Assembly (NCBI RefSeq): GCF_011751765.2 | Contig: NZ_CP061169.1 | Location: forward strand, 2,666,001 to 2,730,000 | From: Paramicrobacterium chengjingii | Lineage (GTDB): Bacteria > Actinomycetota > Actinomycetes > Actinomycetales > Microbacteriaceae | Direction of reading: 5' to 3' | DNA: 64,000 bases | Shown: one piece after another, positions 17,044 through 27,621 of the stretch | Numbering within the stretch: the first letter of the stretch is position 1 | Layout of the letters: every line of letters begins with the position of its first letter | Notes under the pieces: generated by a model | Told to the model about the DNA's origin: nothing | Database searches by the model: none | The model's input: the letters and a program-made list of their open reading frames with translations, nothing else | Made by a program: the position numbers and the translations under genes

Positions 17044-17652
17044 ATGGCGCGAACAGAACGATACGCGATGGCGTGCCGCACATTTATCGACGTGGTGTCG
17101 AACGTGCGTAACGACCAGTGGGATGCCCCGGGCCTCGGAGTCTGGAATGTGCGCTCGCTCACGGGGCACACGGCACGGGCTGTGATCACGGTGATCGACT
17201 ACCTTGACCTCGACCCGGCAGCTCAGATCGATATGCCGACGGCAGGCGACTACTACGGACAGATCTACCTCGCGTACACAAACCCCGAGGCGATCGCGAA
17301 GCGCGGTGTCGAGGCCGGCGTGGCCCTCGGAGCGGACCCAGTCGCGGCCATCACCGTGCTCGTCGAGCGTGCGCTCGCGCTGCTCGCGGATCAGCCGAGC
17401 GACAGGCTCGTATCGCTTGGCGGCATGGGAATTCCCATTGACGAGTATCTCAAGACACGCGTCTTCGAGCTTGTCGTACACACGATGGATCTCGCCCGAG
17501 CGACAGGGCAGACCGCTGATTTCGCCCCAGAGCTCATTGAGTCGGCGGCCTCCCTCGCGGCAGGAATCGCCGCGCGCAAGGGCGATGGCGAGCAGGTGCT
17601 CATGTCACTCACGGGACGCGAACCTCTCCCGCCCGGCTTCAGCGTGGTGTAA
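17044..17652 (+). CDS. Maleylpyruvate isomerase-like, mycothiol-dependent family enzyme
   Basis: About 202 residues from ATG 17044, divergent from the lactonase gene. Helical four-bundle DinB/MDMPI-N features are present: W-x-V-R-S-L-T-G-H-T near residue 37 and E-L-V-V-H-T-M-D-L-A-R-A near the C-terminus, with histidines placed to bind metal. Family members are mycothiol-dependent isomerases or thiol transferases, which fits an actinomycete. The end overlaps the convergent GH15 gene by 14 bp. The substrate cannot be named. Confidence 0.82.
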   Translation: MARTERYAMACRTFIDVVSNVRNDQWDAPGLGVWNVRSLTGHTARAVITVIDYLDLDPAAQIDMPTAGDYYGQIYLAYTNPEAIAKRGVEAGVALGADPVAAITVLVERALALLADQPSDRLVSLGGMGIPIDEYLKTRVFELVVHTMDLARATGQTADFAPELIESAASLAAGIAARKGDGEQVLMSLTGREPLPPGFSVV

Positions 17653-19441
17653 AGGTCTCCGATCTGCCCTGCTCCACCTTCGAAATGGCATCTGCCGCTC
17701 GCAACAGCGTCAGATGAGAGAACGCCTGCGGGGTGTTGCCCACGTGGTGCCCCGTGCGCGGATCGATCTCCTCACTCAGCATCCCGACATCGTTGCAGTA
17801 ACCGACGAGCCGATCCATGAGTTCCCGCGCATCGTCGAGCCGGCCGCTGAAGGCATACTGTTCGACGAGCCAGAACGAGCAGGCAAGAAATGGGTTCTCG
17901 CCTGGCGGCAGCCCATCGACATTGTGCTCGGTGCGGTAACGCAGCAGTAGCCCATCCGCCATCAGCTCCCGCTCGATAACGGCAACCGTTGACAGCATCC
18001 GCGGGTCGTCGTAGGCGCAATACCCCACCTGAGGCAGCTGCAGAAGCGACGCGTCAACGGTGCCCGAGCCGTAGTGCTGTGTATAGGAGCCGAGTTCGGT
18101 ATCAAAACCCTTCTCTTCGATCTCATCGCGGATGCGGTCGCGCAAAATCTCCCATTCGTCAGCAGGTCCGTCGAGGCCGTCGTCTCTCACGGCGCTGATG
18201 GCTCGATCGAGCGCTGCCCACACCATGACGCGCCCCTGCGTGAAATACTGCGCGGGGCCGCGGATCTCCCAGATTCCCTGGTCGGGCTTGTCCCAGGTCT
18301 GCTGCACGAACTGCACGAGAGCACGCTGCAGGGGCCATGAGAAGTCGGTCTCTTCGAGACCGGCCTTGCGCGCTTTATCGAGGGCGACCATGACCTCACC
18401 GACAACGTCAGACTGAAACTGCTCCACGGCAGCGTTTCCCACCCGCACCGGGCTCGCCCCGCGGTAGCCGGGCAGTGAGGTGATGTCTTTCTCCGCCAGG
18501 TCGCGTTCGCCCGCGATCCCGTACATGATCTGCACATCGGCGGGATCGCCGGCAATGGCACGCAGCAGCCATGCTCGCCAACCGGCCGCCTCGTCCGTAT
18601 AGCTGTGAAGCAGCAGTGCCTCGAGCGTCAGAGAGGCGTCGCGCAGCCACACGTAGCGATAGTCCCAGTTGCGTTCTCCGCCGAACTGCTCTGGCAAAGA
18701 TGTTGTCGCCGCGGCGACGATGCCACCCGTCTCCTCGTACGTCAGCGCCCTCAGCACCAGCAGTGAGCGGATCACCTCGTCGTAGTAGGCGCCCTCGTGA
18801 GTGACGCGGGACGCCCAGTCCGTCCACCATTGCGTCGTTCTCTGCAAGCCGCGGTCGACATTCGGTGCCTCGGGGGCGCGCAGATGCGACGGGTACCACG
18901 TCATGGTGAGATCGACAGTCTCACCTTCCGAAATGGAGAAGGTTCCCGTGTGCGCATGATCCGATGCTCTGAGCGACATGCCGCGCATGACGATGGCATC
19001 GGGGCCCGCCACCGCCTTGATTCCATGGTGCTTGCCGCCGGAGAGCTGACGCACCCACGGAACCGCCGTCGCGTAACCGAACCGAAATCGCACGTCGGCG
19101 GTCATCTCGACGGTGCCGCGCACCCCGCTCACGCGCCGAACGAGATCGGCGCGTCCGTCGCGCAACGGCATGAACTCTGTGACCTCCACTTCGCCATCGT
19201 GCGTCACCCAGCGGGTGACGAGCACGAAGCTGTGATTGAGGTAACGTCTCGACGCAACCGCGGACTCGTCCGTTGGCGCCAGCTTCCAGCGACCATGGCT
19301 TTCGTCGCCGAGAAGAGCCCCGAATACAGACGGAGAGTCGTAGCGAGGCAGGCAGAGCCAATCGATGCTGCCGTCGCGCGCGACAAGAGCCGCCGTCTGG
19401 CAATCGCTGATCAGAGCATAGTCTTCGATATTCTGCGGCAT
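17639..19441 (-). CDS. Glycoside hydrolase family 15 protein (trehalase/glucoamylase type)
   Basis: 600 residues. It begins I-E-D-Y-A-L-I-S-D-C-Q-T-A-A, the standard start of actinobacterial GH15 trehalase-like proteins. The (alpha/alpha)6 domain carries N-W-D-Y-R-Y-V-W-L-R-D-A (near 260), a general acid Glu in G-I-W-E-I-R and a catalytic-base Glu in L-S-E-E-I-D-P near the C-terminus. In mycobacteria a homologue is a phosphate- and Mg-stimulated trehalase; glucoamylase or dextran activity is also possible. No signal peptide, so cytoplasmic. It follows purA on the same strand after 69 bp. Confidence 0.92.
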   Translation of the reverse strand: MPQNIEDYALISDCQTAALVARDGSIDWLCLPRYDSPSVFGALLGDESHGRWKLAPTDESAVASRRYLNHSFVLVTRWVTHDGEVEVTEFMPLRDGRADLVRRVSGVRGTVEMTADVRFRFGYATAVPWVRQLSGGKHHGIKAVAGPDAIVMRGMSLRASDHAHTGTFSISEGETVDLTMTWYPSHLRAPEAPNVDRGLQRTTQWWTDWASRVTHEGAYYDEVIRSLLVLRALTYEETGGIVAAATTSLPEQFGGERNWDYRYVWLRDASLTLEALLLHSYTDEAAGWRAWLLRAIAGDPADVQIMYGIAGERDLAEKDITSLPGYRGASPVRVGNAAVEQFQSDVVGEVMVALDKARKAGLEETDFSWPLQRALVQFVQQTWDKPDQGIWEIRGPAQYFTQGRVMVWAALDRAISAVRDDGLDGPADEWEILRDRIRDEIEEKGFDTELGSYTQHYGSGTVDASLLQLPQVGYCAYDDPRMLSTVAVIERELMADGLLLRYRTEHNVDGLPPGENPFLACSFWLVEQYAFSGRLDDARELMDRLVGYCNDVGMLSEEIDPRTGHHVGNTPQAFSHLTLLRAADAISKVEQGRSETFTPR

Positions 19442-19510
19442 ACGCCCAGTCTTGCGCAGGGCACAGAAATTATCGAGGACTGCCCTCGGTCGCGAATTTC
19501 GGAATTCCGC

Positions 19511-20797
19511 TCAGTCCACGAGATCGTGCCGCACGACGATAGCATCGCGGCCGGGGCCGACGCCGATCGCCGAGATGCGCGAGCCCGACATCTTCTCAAG
19601 AGCGAGCACGTAGTCCTGCGCGTTCTTGGGCAGGTCGGCGAAGCTGCGGCATCCGGTGATGTCCTGCTTCCAGCCTGGAAACTCTTCGTAGATCGGCGTC
19701 GCGTGGTGGAAATCGGACTGGTTCACTGGCATCTCGTCGAACCGAACACCGTCGACGTCGTAGGCAACACACACCGGTATGGTGTCGAGGCCGTCGAGAA
19801 CGTCGAGCTTGGTGAGAACGAAGTCGGTGACGCCGTTGATGCGCGAGGCGTATCGGGCGACCGGTGCGTCGTACCAGCCAACGCGGCGTTCCCGGCCCGT
19901 CGTGGTCCCAAACTCGAACCCGGTCTCGCGCAGATAGTCGCCGCTCTCATCAAACAACTCTGTCGGGAACGGGCCGGCGCCGACGCGCGTGGTGTACGCC
20001 TTGACGATCGCGATAACGCGATCTATGCGGTTGGGCGCGACGCCAGAGCCGGTCGCCGCACCTCCGGACGTTGCGTTCGACGACGTCACGAACGGGTACG
20101 TTCCGTGATCGACGTCGAGCATCGTCGCCTGGCCGCCCTCGAAGAGCACGATTTTCTCAGCGTTCAGCGCTTCGTGCAGTTCGAGCGCGGTATCGGCGAC
20201 CATCGGCCGCAGTCGTTCCGCGTACATGAGCAGTTCATCGACGATCTCGTCGACTTCGATGGCGCGGCGATTGTAGATCTTCACGAGCGTGTGGTTCTTG
20301 ACGTCGAGCGCACCCTCGACCTTCTGCCGCAGAATGTTCTCGTCGTACAGATCTTGAATTCGGATGCCGACACGGTTGATCTTGTCTGCATACGCTGGCC
20401 CGATCCCGCGCCCTGTCGTTCCGATCTGTCGCTTTCCGAGAAAGCGCTCCGTCACCTTGTCGAGGGTGCGGTGGTATTGCGTAATGACGTGTGCACTCGC
20501 GCTCACGCGCAGCTTCGACACGTCGACGCCGCGTGCAGAAAGCGCATCGAGTTCTTGAAAGAGCACCTCGAGATCGACGACGACGCCATTTCCGATTACC
20601 GGCGTGACGCCTTCGGTCAGAATGCCGCTGGGAAGCAAGTGGAGGGCATACTTCTCATCGCCGATGACGACAGTGTGACCGGCGTTGTTTCCGCCGTTGA
20701 ACTTCACGACGTAGTCGATGCGGCTTCCGAGCAGGTCTGTGGCCTTACCTTTGCCCTCATCGCCCCATTGGGCGCCGACGATCACGATTCCTGGCAT
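19511..20797 (-). CDS. purA: Adenylosuccinate synthetase
   Basis: 428 residues, the full family length. Contains G-D-E-G-K-G-K at residues 12-18 (phosphate loop), N-G-G-N-N-A-G-H-T with the catalytic His, and the Q-[IM]-G-T-T-G-R-G-I-G-P motif that closes over IMP. It makes adenylosuccinate from IMP, aspartate and GTP, the committed step to AMP. The gene follows a DUF3151 gene on the same strand, a common actinobacterial pair. Confidence 0.98.
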   Translation of the reverse strand: MPGIVIVGAQWGDEGKGKATDLLGSRIDYVVKFNGGNNAGHTVVIGDEKYALHLLPSGILTEGVTPVIGNGVVVDLEVLFQELDALSARGVDVSKLRVSASAHVITQYHRTLDKVTERFLGKRQIGTTGRGIGPAYADKINRVGIRIQDLYDENILRQKVEGALDVKNHTLVKIYNRRAIEVDEIVDELLMYAERLRPMVADTALELHEALNAEKIVLFEGGQATMLDVDHGTYPFVTSSNATSGGAATGSGVAPNRIDRVIAIVKAYTTRVGAGPFPTELFDESGDYLRETGFEFGTTTGRERRVGWYDAPVARYASRINGVTDFVLTKLDVLDGLDTIPVCVAYDVDGVRFDEMPVNQSDFHHATPIYEEFPGWKQDITGCRSFADLPKNAQDYVLALEKMSGSRISAIGVGPGRDAIVVRHDLVD

Positions 20798-20844
20798 GGT
20801 GGATGCCTCTCTTTATCGGTGTGCGTGCGAATGGTGAGCGCAGC

Positions 20845-22845
<2,001 letters not shown>

Positions 22846-22860
22846 CCGTCGGCTCACGAG

Positions 22861-22923
22861 AGTGAGATGCCAGAAAACGTCGCCTTTCGCGCAAGCGTCA
22901 GCGACGTTTTCTGGCATCTCGCT
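22861..22923. terminator. Long near-perfect inverted repeat after argG
   Basis: A 20-bp perfect arm pair (22864-22883 with 22901-22920), extended to 23 bp with one T-G mismatch, around a 17-base loop. It starts 16 bp after the argG stop, so it probably terminates argG. There is no T run. The unusual arm length and perfect identity also resemble a repetitive extragenic palindrome. Confidence 0.7.
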
Positions 22924-22953
22924 TTTCGCGGGTGTGTCACAGACCGTTATCAT

Positions 22954-22976
22954 CGATGTGCACACTGTGTACATCG
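22954..22976. promoter_or_regulatory. Dyad operator upstream of DHFR-like gene
   Basis: A 23-bp imperfect palindrome centred on 22965 with 10 of 11 base pairs matching (core CACACTGTG; outer halves CGATGT and ACATCG). It lies 46 bp before the start codon, where a promoter is expected. The form is typical of TetR/GntR-type operators. No regulator is adjacent. Confidence 0.55.
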
Positions 22977-23021
22977 TGGCTCGGAGCCTCGGGCGGAGCC
23001 GCTGAACGAGGAGGTTTCCGC

Positions 23022-23582
23022 ATGGCGAAGCTGACGTACACGTTCCTCGCATCGCTGGATGGCTATATCAACGACAGCGACGGGCGCTTCGACTGGGCAT
23101 TTCCCGGCGAAGAAGTTCTCGACCACATCAACAGGGCCGAGCGCGATGTCGGAACCTTCCTCTACGGACGCACCATGTACGAGATGATGATCGGCTGGGA
23201 GAACGACCCAGATGCCGCGGAGCAATCGCCGGGCAGTGCGGAGTTCGCTGAGATCTGGCAATCAAAAGAGAAGATCGTGTTTTCGCGCTCGCTAAAAACC
23301 GTTTCCACGAGGAACACACGTATCGAGCGCACGTTTGACCCTGAGCGCGTCCAGGCTATGAAGAACGAGGCGACTCACGACCTCAATATCAGCGGAGCTG
23401 ACATCGCCGCCTCGGCCTGGCGGGCCGACCTGATTGACGACTGCCATCTGTTCCTAGCACCGATACTCGTCGGAGGCGGCCAGAAATTGTTCCCCGAGGG
23501 CATCCGGCGTCCGCTCGACCTCATTGACGAACATCGGTTCTCGAACGGGATGGTCCATCTTCACTATCGAGTGAGGAGATGA
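23022..23582 (+). CDS. Dihydrofolate reductase family protein (RibD C-terminal type)
   Basis: 186 residues from ATG 23022, with ACGAGGAGG seven bases upstream. The N-terminus T-F-L-A-S-L-D-G-Y-I-N and the later G-R-x-M-Y-E and F-L-A-P-I-L-V-G-G-G-Q-K-L-F motifs define the RibD-C/YwjB-YyaP group. These are NADPH-binding reductase-like proteins of mostly unknown substrate, not the housekeeping folA. It is monocistronic and preceded by a dyad operator, suggesting inducible expression. Confidence 0.88.
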   Translation: MAKLTYTFLASLDGYINDSDGRFDWAFPGEEVLDHINRAERDVGTFLYGRTMYEMMIGWENDPDAAEQSPGSAEFAEIWQSKEKIVFSRSLKTVSTRNTRIERTFDPERVQAMKNEATHDLNISGADIAASAWRADLIDDCHLFLAPILVGGGQKLFPEGIRRPLDLIDEHRFSNGMVHLHYRVRR

Positions 23583-23621
23583 CCCGGCCGCGGCCTCCGG
23601 CTGACGTCTCTTGATGAGAAC

Positions 23622-24581
23622 TCAGACGAGGCCGGCGTCGGCGAGCCAGTCCTTCGCTATCGTTGCTGGCGATGCTTTCTCCTCGCCCTGGTTACGCGCG
23701 TTCATCTCGATCAACGATTCGGTTGTGAGCTTCTCAGACACCGCATTGAGCGTCTCGACAACCTCGTCTGTCGCCGCATCCGAGTTAATCAGAGGAACAA
23801 CGTTCTGAGGCAGAACCAGATTCTCGGGATCGTCGAGCGTGACAAACCCGTTCTCCGCGATCGCTGGCGACGTCGTAAAGAGATCGGCAACGTTGACTGT
23901 GCCGTTCACGAGTGCCTCGACGGTCAACGGCCCGCCCGAATCGTTGATCGGCGTGAATGACATATTGTCGGCAGCGACTCCGTAGACGTCGGTAAGTCCC
24001 TGCGGACCATACGGCCTCTCTTTCAGCTCAGGGTTGCCCCCGATAACGAGCTTCTCATCGACGTTCGCGAGATCGGCGATGCTTGTGACATCGTGCTTTT
24101 CACTGAACTCTTTGGTGACGTTATAGCTGTCTTTGTCTTCGGCCTTCGCCTGATCGAGCACCTCGAAACCGTCCGGAACGGCTTCTGAGAGAGCCGCGTA
24201 GACCTCGTCGCCAGACGAGGCATCTGAGGTGTCGTCGTAAAACTGCAGCAGGTTGCCCGTGTAATCGGGAATGAGATCGATCGAGCCGTCTTCGAGCGCC
24301 GCGACATACACATCGCGCTGCCCGATCTGCATTGTGCGCTTGACGGTGATGTCTTTCGCCTCGAGCGCTTGAGCGTAGATCTCGGCGATGATCTCCGACT
24401 CCGCAAAGCCTGCAGAGCCGACCTTGACCGTTGTTGCCCCGCCGTCGCCTGATTCGTCTGAGCCGGAGATGGAGTCGGCACTACCGCAGGCGCTCAGAGC
24501 GAGCGCCGCAGTGACCGCGAGTCCGAGTCCGATGACCCGTCGAGCTGTGACCATTGTGGTTCCCTTCATGTGAACATTCAT
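23622..24581 (-). CDS. opuCC: Osmolyte ABC transporter substrate-binding lipoprotein (OpuCC/ProX type)
   Basis: 319 residues. A lipoprotein signal peptide ends in the lipobox L-S-A-C (Cys about residue 32), followed by a Ser/Gly/Asp linker. The OpuAC-type binding domain starts V-K-V-G-S-A-G-F-A-E-S-E-I and contains the L-I-P-D-Y-T-G-N segment used in quaternary-ammonium-binding proteins. It captures glycine betaine, choline or similar solutes outside the membrane. It is coupled to the upstream permease by ATGA; this start has GGAGG five bases upstream. Confidence 0.93.
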   Translation of the reverse strand: MNVHMKGTTMVTARRVIGLGLAVTAALALSACGSADSISGSDESGDGGATTVKVGSAGFAESEIIAEIYAQALEAKDITVKRTMQIGQRDVYVAALEDGSIDLIPDYTGNLLQFYDDTSDASSGDEVYAALSEAVPDGFEVLDQAKAEDKDSYNVTKEFSEKHDVTSIADLANVDEKLVIGGNPELKERPYGPQGLTDVYGVAADNMSFTPINDSGGPLTVEALVNGTVNVADLFTTSPAIAENGFVTLDDPENLVLPQNVVPLINSDAATDEVVETLNAVSEKLTTESLIEMNARNQGEEKASPATIAKDWLADAGLV

Positions 24582-25303
24582 GCGGCCTCCGCCGCGATCG
24601 GTTTGCGTTTTGTCGCTGCCTCACCGAGGCCGCGATCCCGAGCCGCTCGCACACCTTTCGAGACGACAGCGCGCTCAAGCAGAGCGAACAATCCGTCGAC
24701 GATGAGCGCGAGGAGCGTCACGACGATCGCACCGCCGATGACAGCGTCCCACCGACGGAGCGACAGATTGTCGAAGACGAAGCGGCCGAGACCACCGAGC
24801 GGAAGATACGCGGCGATTGTCGCCGTGGCGATCACCTGCAGCGCCGCCGAGCGAACGCCGCTGACGATGAGCGGCATCGCCAGTGGAATCTCCACTCGCG
24901 AGAGAATCTGCCATTCCGTCATTCCCATCGCCCTCGCGGAGTCGATTGTCGAACGCTCTATCGCCTCGATGCCCGAGTAGGTGCCAGCGAGCAAGGGTGG
25001 CACAGCCAGAACGGCAAGCACGATGATCACCGGTGTGAGCCCGATGCCCAGCCACAGGGCGAAGAGAAAGAGCAGGCCCAATGTCGGCAGAGCGCGCAGC
25101 GACCCGGTCACGAGCACCGCAGCTCCCCTCAGCTTGCCGGTGTGGCCGATGTAGAGTCCGAGGGCGACGCCCACGATGCCGGCGGCGATGAGCGTCACAA
25201 CGGTGTAGATGAGGTGCTCGAGCGTGCGCATCGGGATGCCGTTGGCTCCCGCCCAGTTTGCGGCGTCAAACAGCCACGCGAATGCTGCGGCAAACAGGCT
25301 CAT
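24578..25303 (-). CDS. opuCD: Osmolyte ABC transporter permease (OpuCD-type)
   Basis: 241 residues from ATG 25303, which overlaps the upstream permease stop by ATGA. A longer frame to 26104 lies over the other permease and is spurious. Five to six membrane helices with the E-A-I-E-R-S-T-I-D-S-A-R-A-M-G-M coupling motif (EAA loop) typical of binding-protein-dependent importers. With its partner permease it forms the transmembrane pore of the osmolyte uptake system. Confidence 0.92.
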   Translation of the reverse strand: MSLFAAAFAWLFDAANWAGANGIPMRTLEHLIYTVVTLIAAGIVGVALGLYIGHTGKLRGAAVLVTGSLRALPTLGLLFLFALWLGIGLTPVIIVLAVLAVPPLLAGTYSGIEAIERSTIDSARAMGMTEWQILSRVEIPLAMPLIVSGVRSAALQVIATATIAAYLPLGGLGRFVFDNLSLRRWDAVIGGAIVVTLLALIVDGLFALLERAVVSKGVRAARDRGLGEAATKRKPIAAEAA

Positions 25304-25983
25304 GCTGCGACCTCCGTGCGCACGGGCGCTCGACGACGCTTGTCGCGAGCACCCGACCGCGTCCACGGCATGAGAAGCCGGCCGAGAGCGACGAGAGCGA
25401 CGTCGAAGACAACAGCGATGACGATTGTGGCGACAATTCCCGCGAGAATCTCCGTGGGGAACTGCCGATTGAGACCGTCGATGAACAGGTATCCGAGGCT
25501 CGAGACGCCGATCAGCGAGCCGACGCTGATCAGACTCACTGTGCTTGCCGAGACAACCCGCATACCGGCAACCAGAACAGGACCGGCCAGAGGCAACTCG
25601 ACTGCCCAGAATCGTCCCCATCCGGAGTACCCGACGGCGGTTGCCGATTGACGCACGCTCGGTTCGACGGAGGCGAAGCCGTCGGCAGCCGAGCGGACCA
25701 TCAGTGCGAGCGCGTAGATGGTCATAGCGACGACGACGTTGGCAGGATCGAGCTGGGTCGTTCCGAGGATGGCGGGCAGCACGAGAAAGAGCGAGAGCGA
25801 CGGAATCGTGTAGAGCAGGCCGCTCACGGTGAGCAGGATGCTGCGCGAGACAGCATAGCGATGCGCCACCCAGCCCAGCGGAACCGACAGCAGAAATCCC
25901 AGCACAATGGGCGGGATGCTCAGCCCGACGTGTGTCACGGTGAGCTCCCAGATCTGCTCGAAGTTCGAGACGACCCAGCTCAT
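25300..25983 (-). CDS. opuCB: Osmolyte ABC transporter permease (OpuCB-type)
   Basis: 227 residues with five to six membrane helices and an EAA-like loop (A-S-V-E-P-S-V-R-Q-S-A-T-A-V-G-Y). This is a second, non-identical permease as in OpuC systems of Bacillus. The start overlaps the stop of the ATPase gene and the stop overlaps the next permease start, both as ATGA, so the four genes are one translationally coupled operon. Confidence 0.92.
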   Translation of the reverse strand: MSWVVSNFEQIWELTVTHVGLSIPPIVLGFLLSVPLGWVAHRYAVSRSILLTVSGLLYTIPSLSLFLVLPAILGTTQLDPANVVVAMTIYALALMVRSAADGFASVEPSVRQSATAVGYSGWGRFWAVELPLAGPVLVAGMRVVSASTVSLISVGSLIGVSSLGYLFIDGLNRQFPTEILAGIVATIVIAVVFDVALVALGRLLMPWTRSGARDKRRRAPVRTEVAA

Positions 25984-26810
25984 GCGTCGCCCGGCTGCTC
26001 CGGTCGCAGCACACCTGCAATGCGCCCAGACGGATCGACGGCGACTCGGCGCCCGTTGCGCTCGCGCACGGTGAGGTCGCGCTTGCCCTCGTTAGCGCCC
26101 ACAAAATCGGCGACGAAGTCGTCTGCGGGCGAGGAGATGATGTCTTCTGCGGATCCCGCCTGCACGATCTGACCGCCAGGGCGGAGGATCACGACGTTAT
26201 CGCCGAGCAGGAACGCCTCGTCGATGTCGTGGGTGACGAACACGATGGTCTTGGCCAATTTGCTCTGAATGCGCAGCAGCTCTTGCTGTAACTCACGGCG
26301 CACGATGGGATCGACGGCACCGAAGGGTTCGTCCATCAGCAGAATATTAGGGTCGATCGCGAGCCCGCGCGCGACCCCGACCCGTTGCTGCTGACCGCCC
26401 GAGAGTTGTGCGGGGTAGCGATCGGCGAGCCCGCGATCGAGCCCGACGGTGTCGAGCAGCTCGAGCGCCGACGCATGGGCCTCCGCTTTCTTCACGCCCG
26501 TCAGCATCGGAACGGTGGCGACGTTGTCGATGACCGTGCGATGCGGAAGCAGCCCCGAGTTCTGCATCACGTAGCCAATGCGCCGTCGAAGCGTCACGGG
26601 GTTGAGCGTCGCGATGTCGTCATCGTCGATGTGGATGCTCCCGCCCGTCGGATCGACCATGCGGTTGATCATGCGCAGGATGGTCGTCTTGCCGCATCCT
26701 GATGACCCAACGAAGACAGTGGTCTGGCGCGAGGGGATGGTCAGACTGAAGTCGTCGACCGCCCGCGTGCCATCGGGAAATGTCTTCGAGACGTGATCGA
26801 ACTGGATCAT
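25980..26810 (-). CDS. opuCA: Osmolyte ABC transporter ATP-binding protein (OpuCA/ProV type)
   Basis: 276 residues: Walker A G-S-S-G-C-G-K-T-T, Q-loop V-M-Q-N-S-G-L-L-P-H, signature L-S-G-G-Q-Q-Q-R and Walker B I-L-L-M-D-E-P-F-G-A-V-D-P. The Q-loop is diagnostic of the OpuCA/ProV (quaternary amine transporter) branch. Only a short C-terminal extension follows the ATPase, not full tandem CBS domains, so ionic-strength sensing through CBS is probably absent or reduced. First gene of the opuC operon. Confidence 0.92.
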   Translation of the reverse strand: MIQFDHVSKTFPDGTRAVDDFSLTIPSRQTTVFVGSSGCGKTTILRMINRMVDPTGGSIHIDDDDIATLNPVTLRRRIGYVMQNSGLLPHRTVIDNVATVPMLTGVKKAEAHASALELLDTVGLDRGLADRYPAQLSGGQQQRVGVARGLAIDPNILLMDEPFGAVDPIVRRELQQELLRIQSKLAKTIVFVTHDIDEAFLLGDNVVILRPGGQIVQAGSAEDIISSPADDFVADFVGANEGKRDLTVRERNGRRVAVDPSGRIAGVLRPEQPGDA

Positions 26811-26889
26811 GGTGGTCGGCGACCCTTCCCGTCAGTGAATTACAACACTAGGGAACATGGCCGACATTCTCTAGATTCCCGCCGAATGG

Positions 26890-27528
26890 TCAGTCGAATG
26901 TGACGTGCTGCGTCACCCACGTGTGCATGGCGACGGCAGCCGCAGCGGACGCGTTGATCGAGCGCGTGGACCCGAACTGGCTGATCTCGACAACCGCCTC
27001 GCATGCGTCGATGGCCTCGGCCGAAAGCCCCGGGCCTTCCTGGCCGAAGAGCATGATGCACTGAGCGGGAAAGGCGAACGTCTCGATGATCACCGAGCCG
27101 GGCACATTGTCGATGCCGATGATCGGCAGGTCGGACTGCCGCGCTGATTCAACGAGATCCGCGACGGTGGAGTGGTGCATGACATGCTGGTAGCGATCGG
27201 TCACCATGGCTCCGCGTTTGTTCCACCGCCGGCGTCCAACGATGTGCACGGTATCGGCGGCGAAGGCGTTCGCGCTGCGCACGATCGATCCGATATTCAT
27301 GTCGTGTTGCCAGTTCTCGATGGCGACGTGGAACGGATGCCGCACCTCGTCGAGGTCGGCGACGATTGCCTCCATGCTCCAGTACCGGTAGCGGTCGATG
27401 ACGTTGCGGGTGTCGCCCTTCTCGAGTAGTTCCGGGTCGTACTGCTCCCCCTCTGGCCAGTCGCCGGGCCACGGGCCGACACCGTTCGTCGACAACTCGT
27501 GACTCGGGGGAAATGCAGCATCCGTCAT
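26890..27528 (-). CDS. SpoU/TrmH-family RNA methyltransferase
   Basis: 212 residues. SPOUT motifs: N-I-G-S-I-V-R-S-A-N-A-F (motif 1, with the catalytic Arg), L-F-G-Q-E-G-P-G-L (motif 2) and S-I-N-A-S-A-A-A-A-V-A-M-H (motif 3, knot). It transfers a methyl group from S-adenosylmethionine to 2'-O of a tRNA or rRNA nucleotide. The target is not known; the family includes TrmH (tRNA G18) and RlmB. It is divergent from mntH. Confidence 0.9.
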   Translation of the reverse strand: MTDAAFPPSHELSTNGVGPWPGDWPEGEQYDPELLEKGDTRNVIDRYRYWSMEAIVADLDEVRHPFHVAIENWQHDMNIGSIVRSANAFAADTVHIVGRRRWNKRGAMVTDRYQHVMHHSTVADLVESARQSDLPIIGIDNVPGSVIIETFAFPAQCIMLFGQEGPGLSAEAIDACEAVVEISQFGSTRSINASAAAAVAMHTWVTQHVTFD

Positions 27529-27578
27529 ATCTCAACCGTAGCCCTGTCCGTCAGGTCGAGCGCGCGCCTCGTGCAGTT

Positions 27579-27621
27579 TTTCGGTGCACCAAAACTTTGC
27601 TATATTTTCGGTATGCCTAAA
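27579..27621. promoter_or_regulatory. mntH promoter with two MntR/DtxR-type boxes
   Basis: Box 1 (27579-27594, TTTCGGTGCACCAAAA) and box 2 (27606-27621, TTTCGGTATGCCTAAA) are two 16-bp palindromes whose centres are 27 bp apart. A -10-like TATATT (27601-27606) lies between them. Box 1 would cover the -35 region and box 2 the transcription start and the mntH start codon (27613). This is a classic repressor arrangement for a DtxR-family regulator; mntR is the second gene of the same operon. Confidence 0.65.

Noticed and set aside
24578..26104. 508-codon frame starting far upstream of the second osmolyte permease
   Set aside because: The extra N-terminus lies over the other permease gene in another frame; the true start at 25303 has the ATGA overlap and a normal permease N-terminus.
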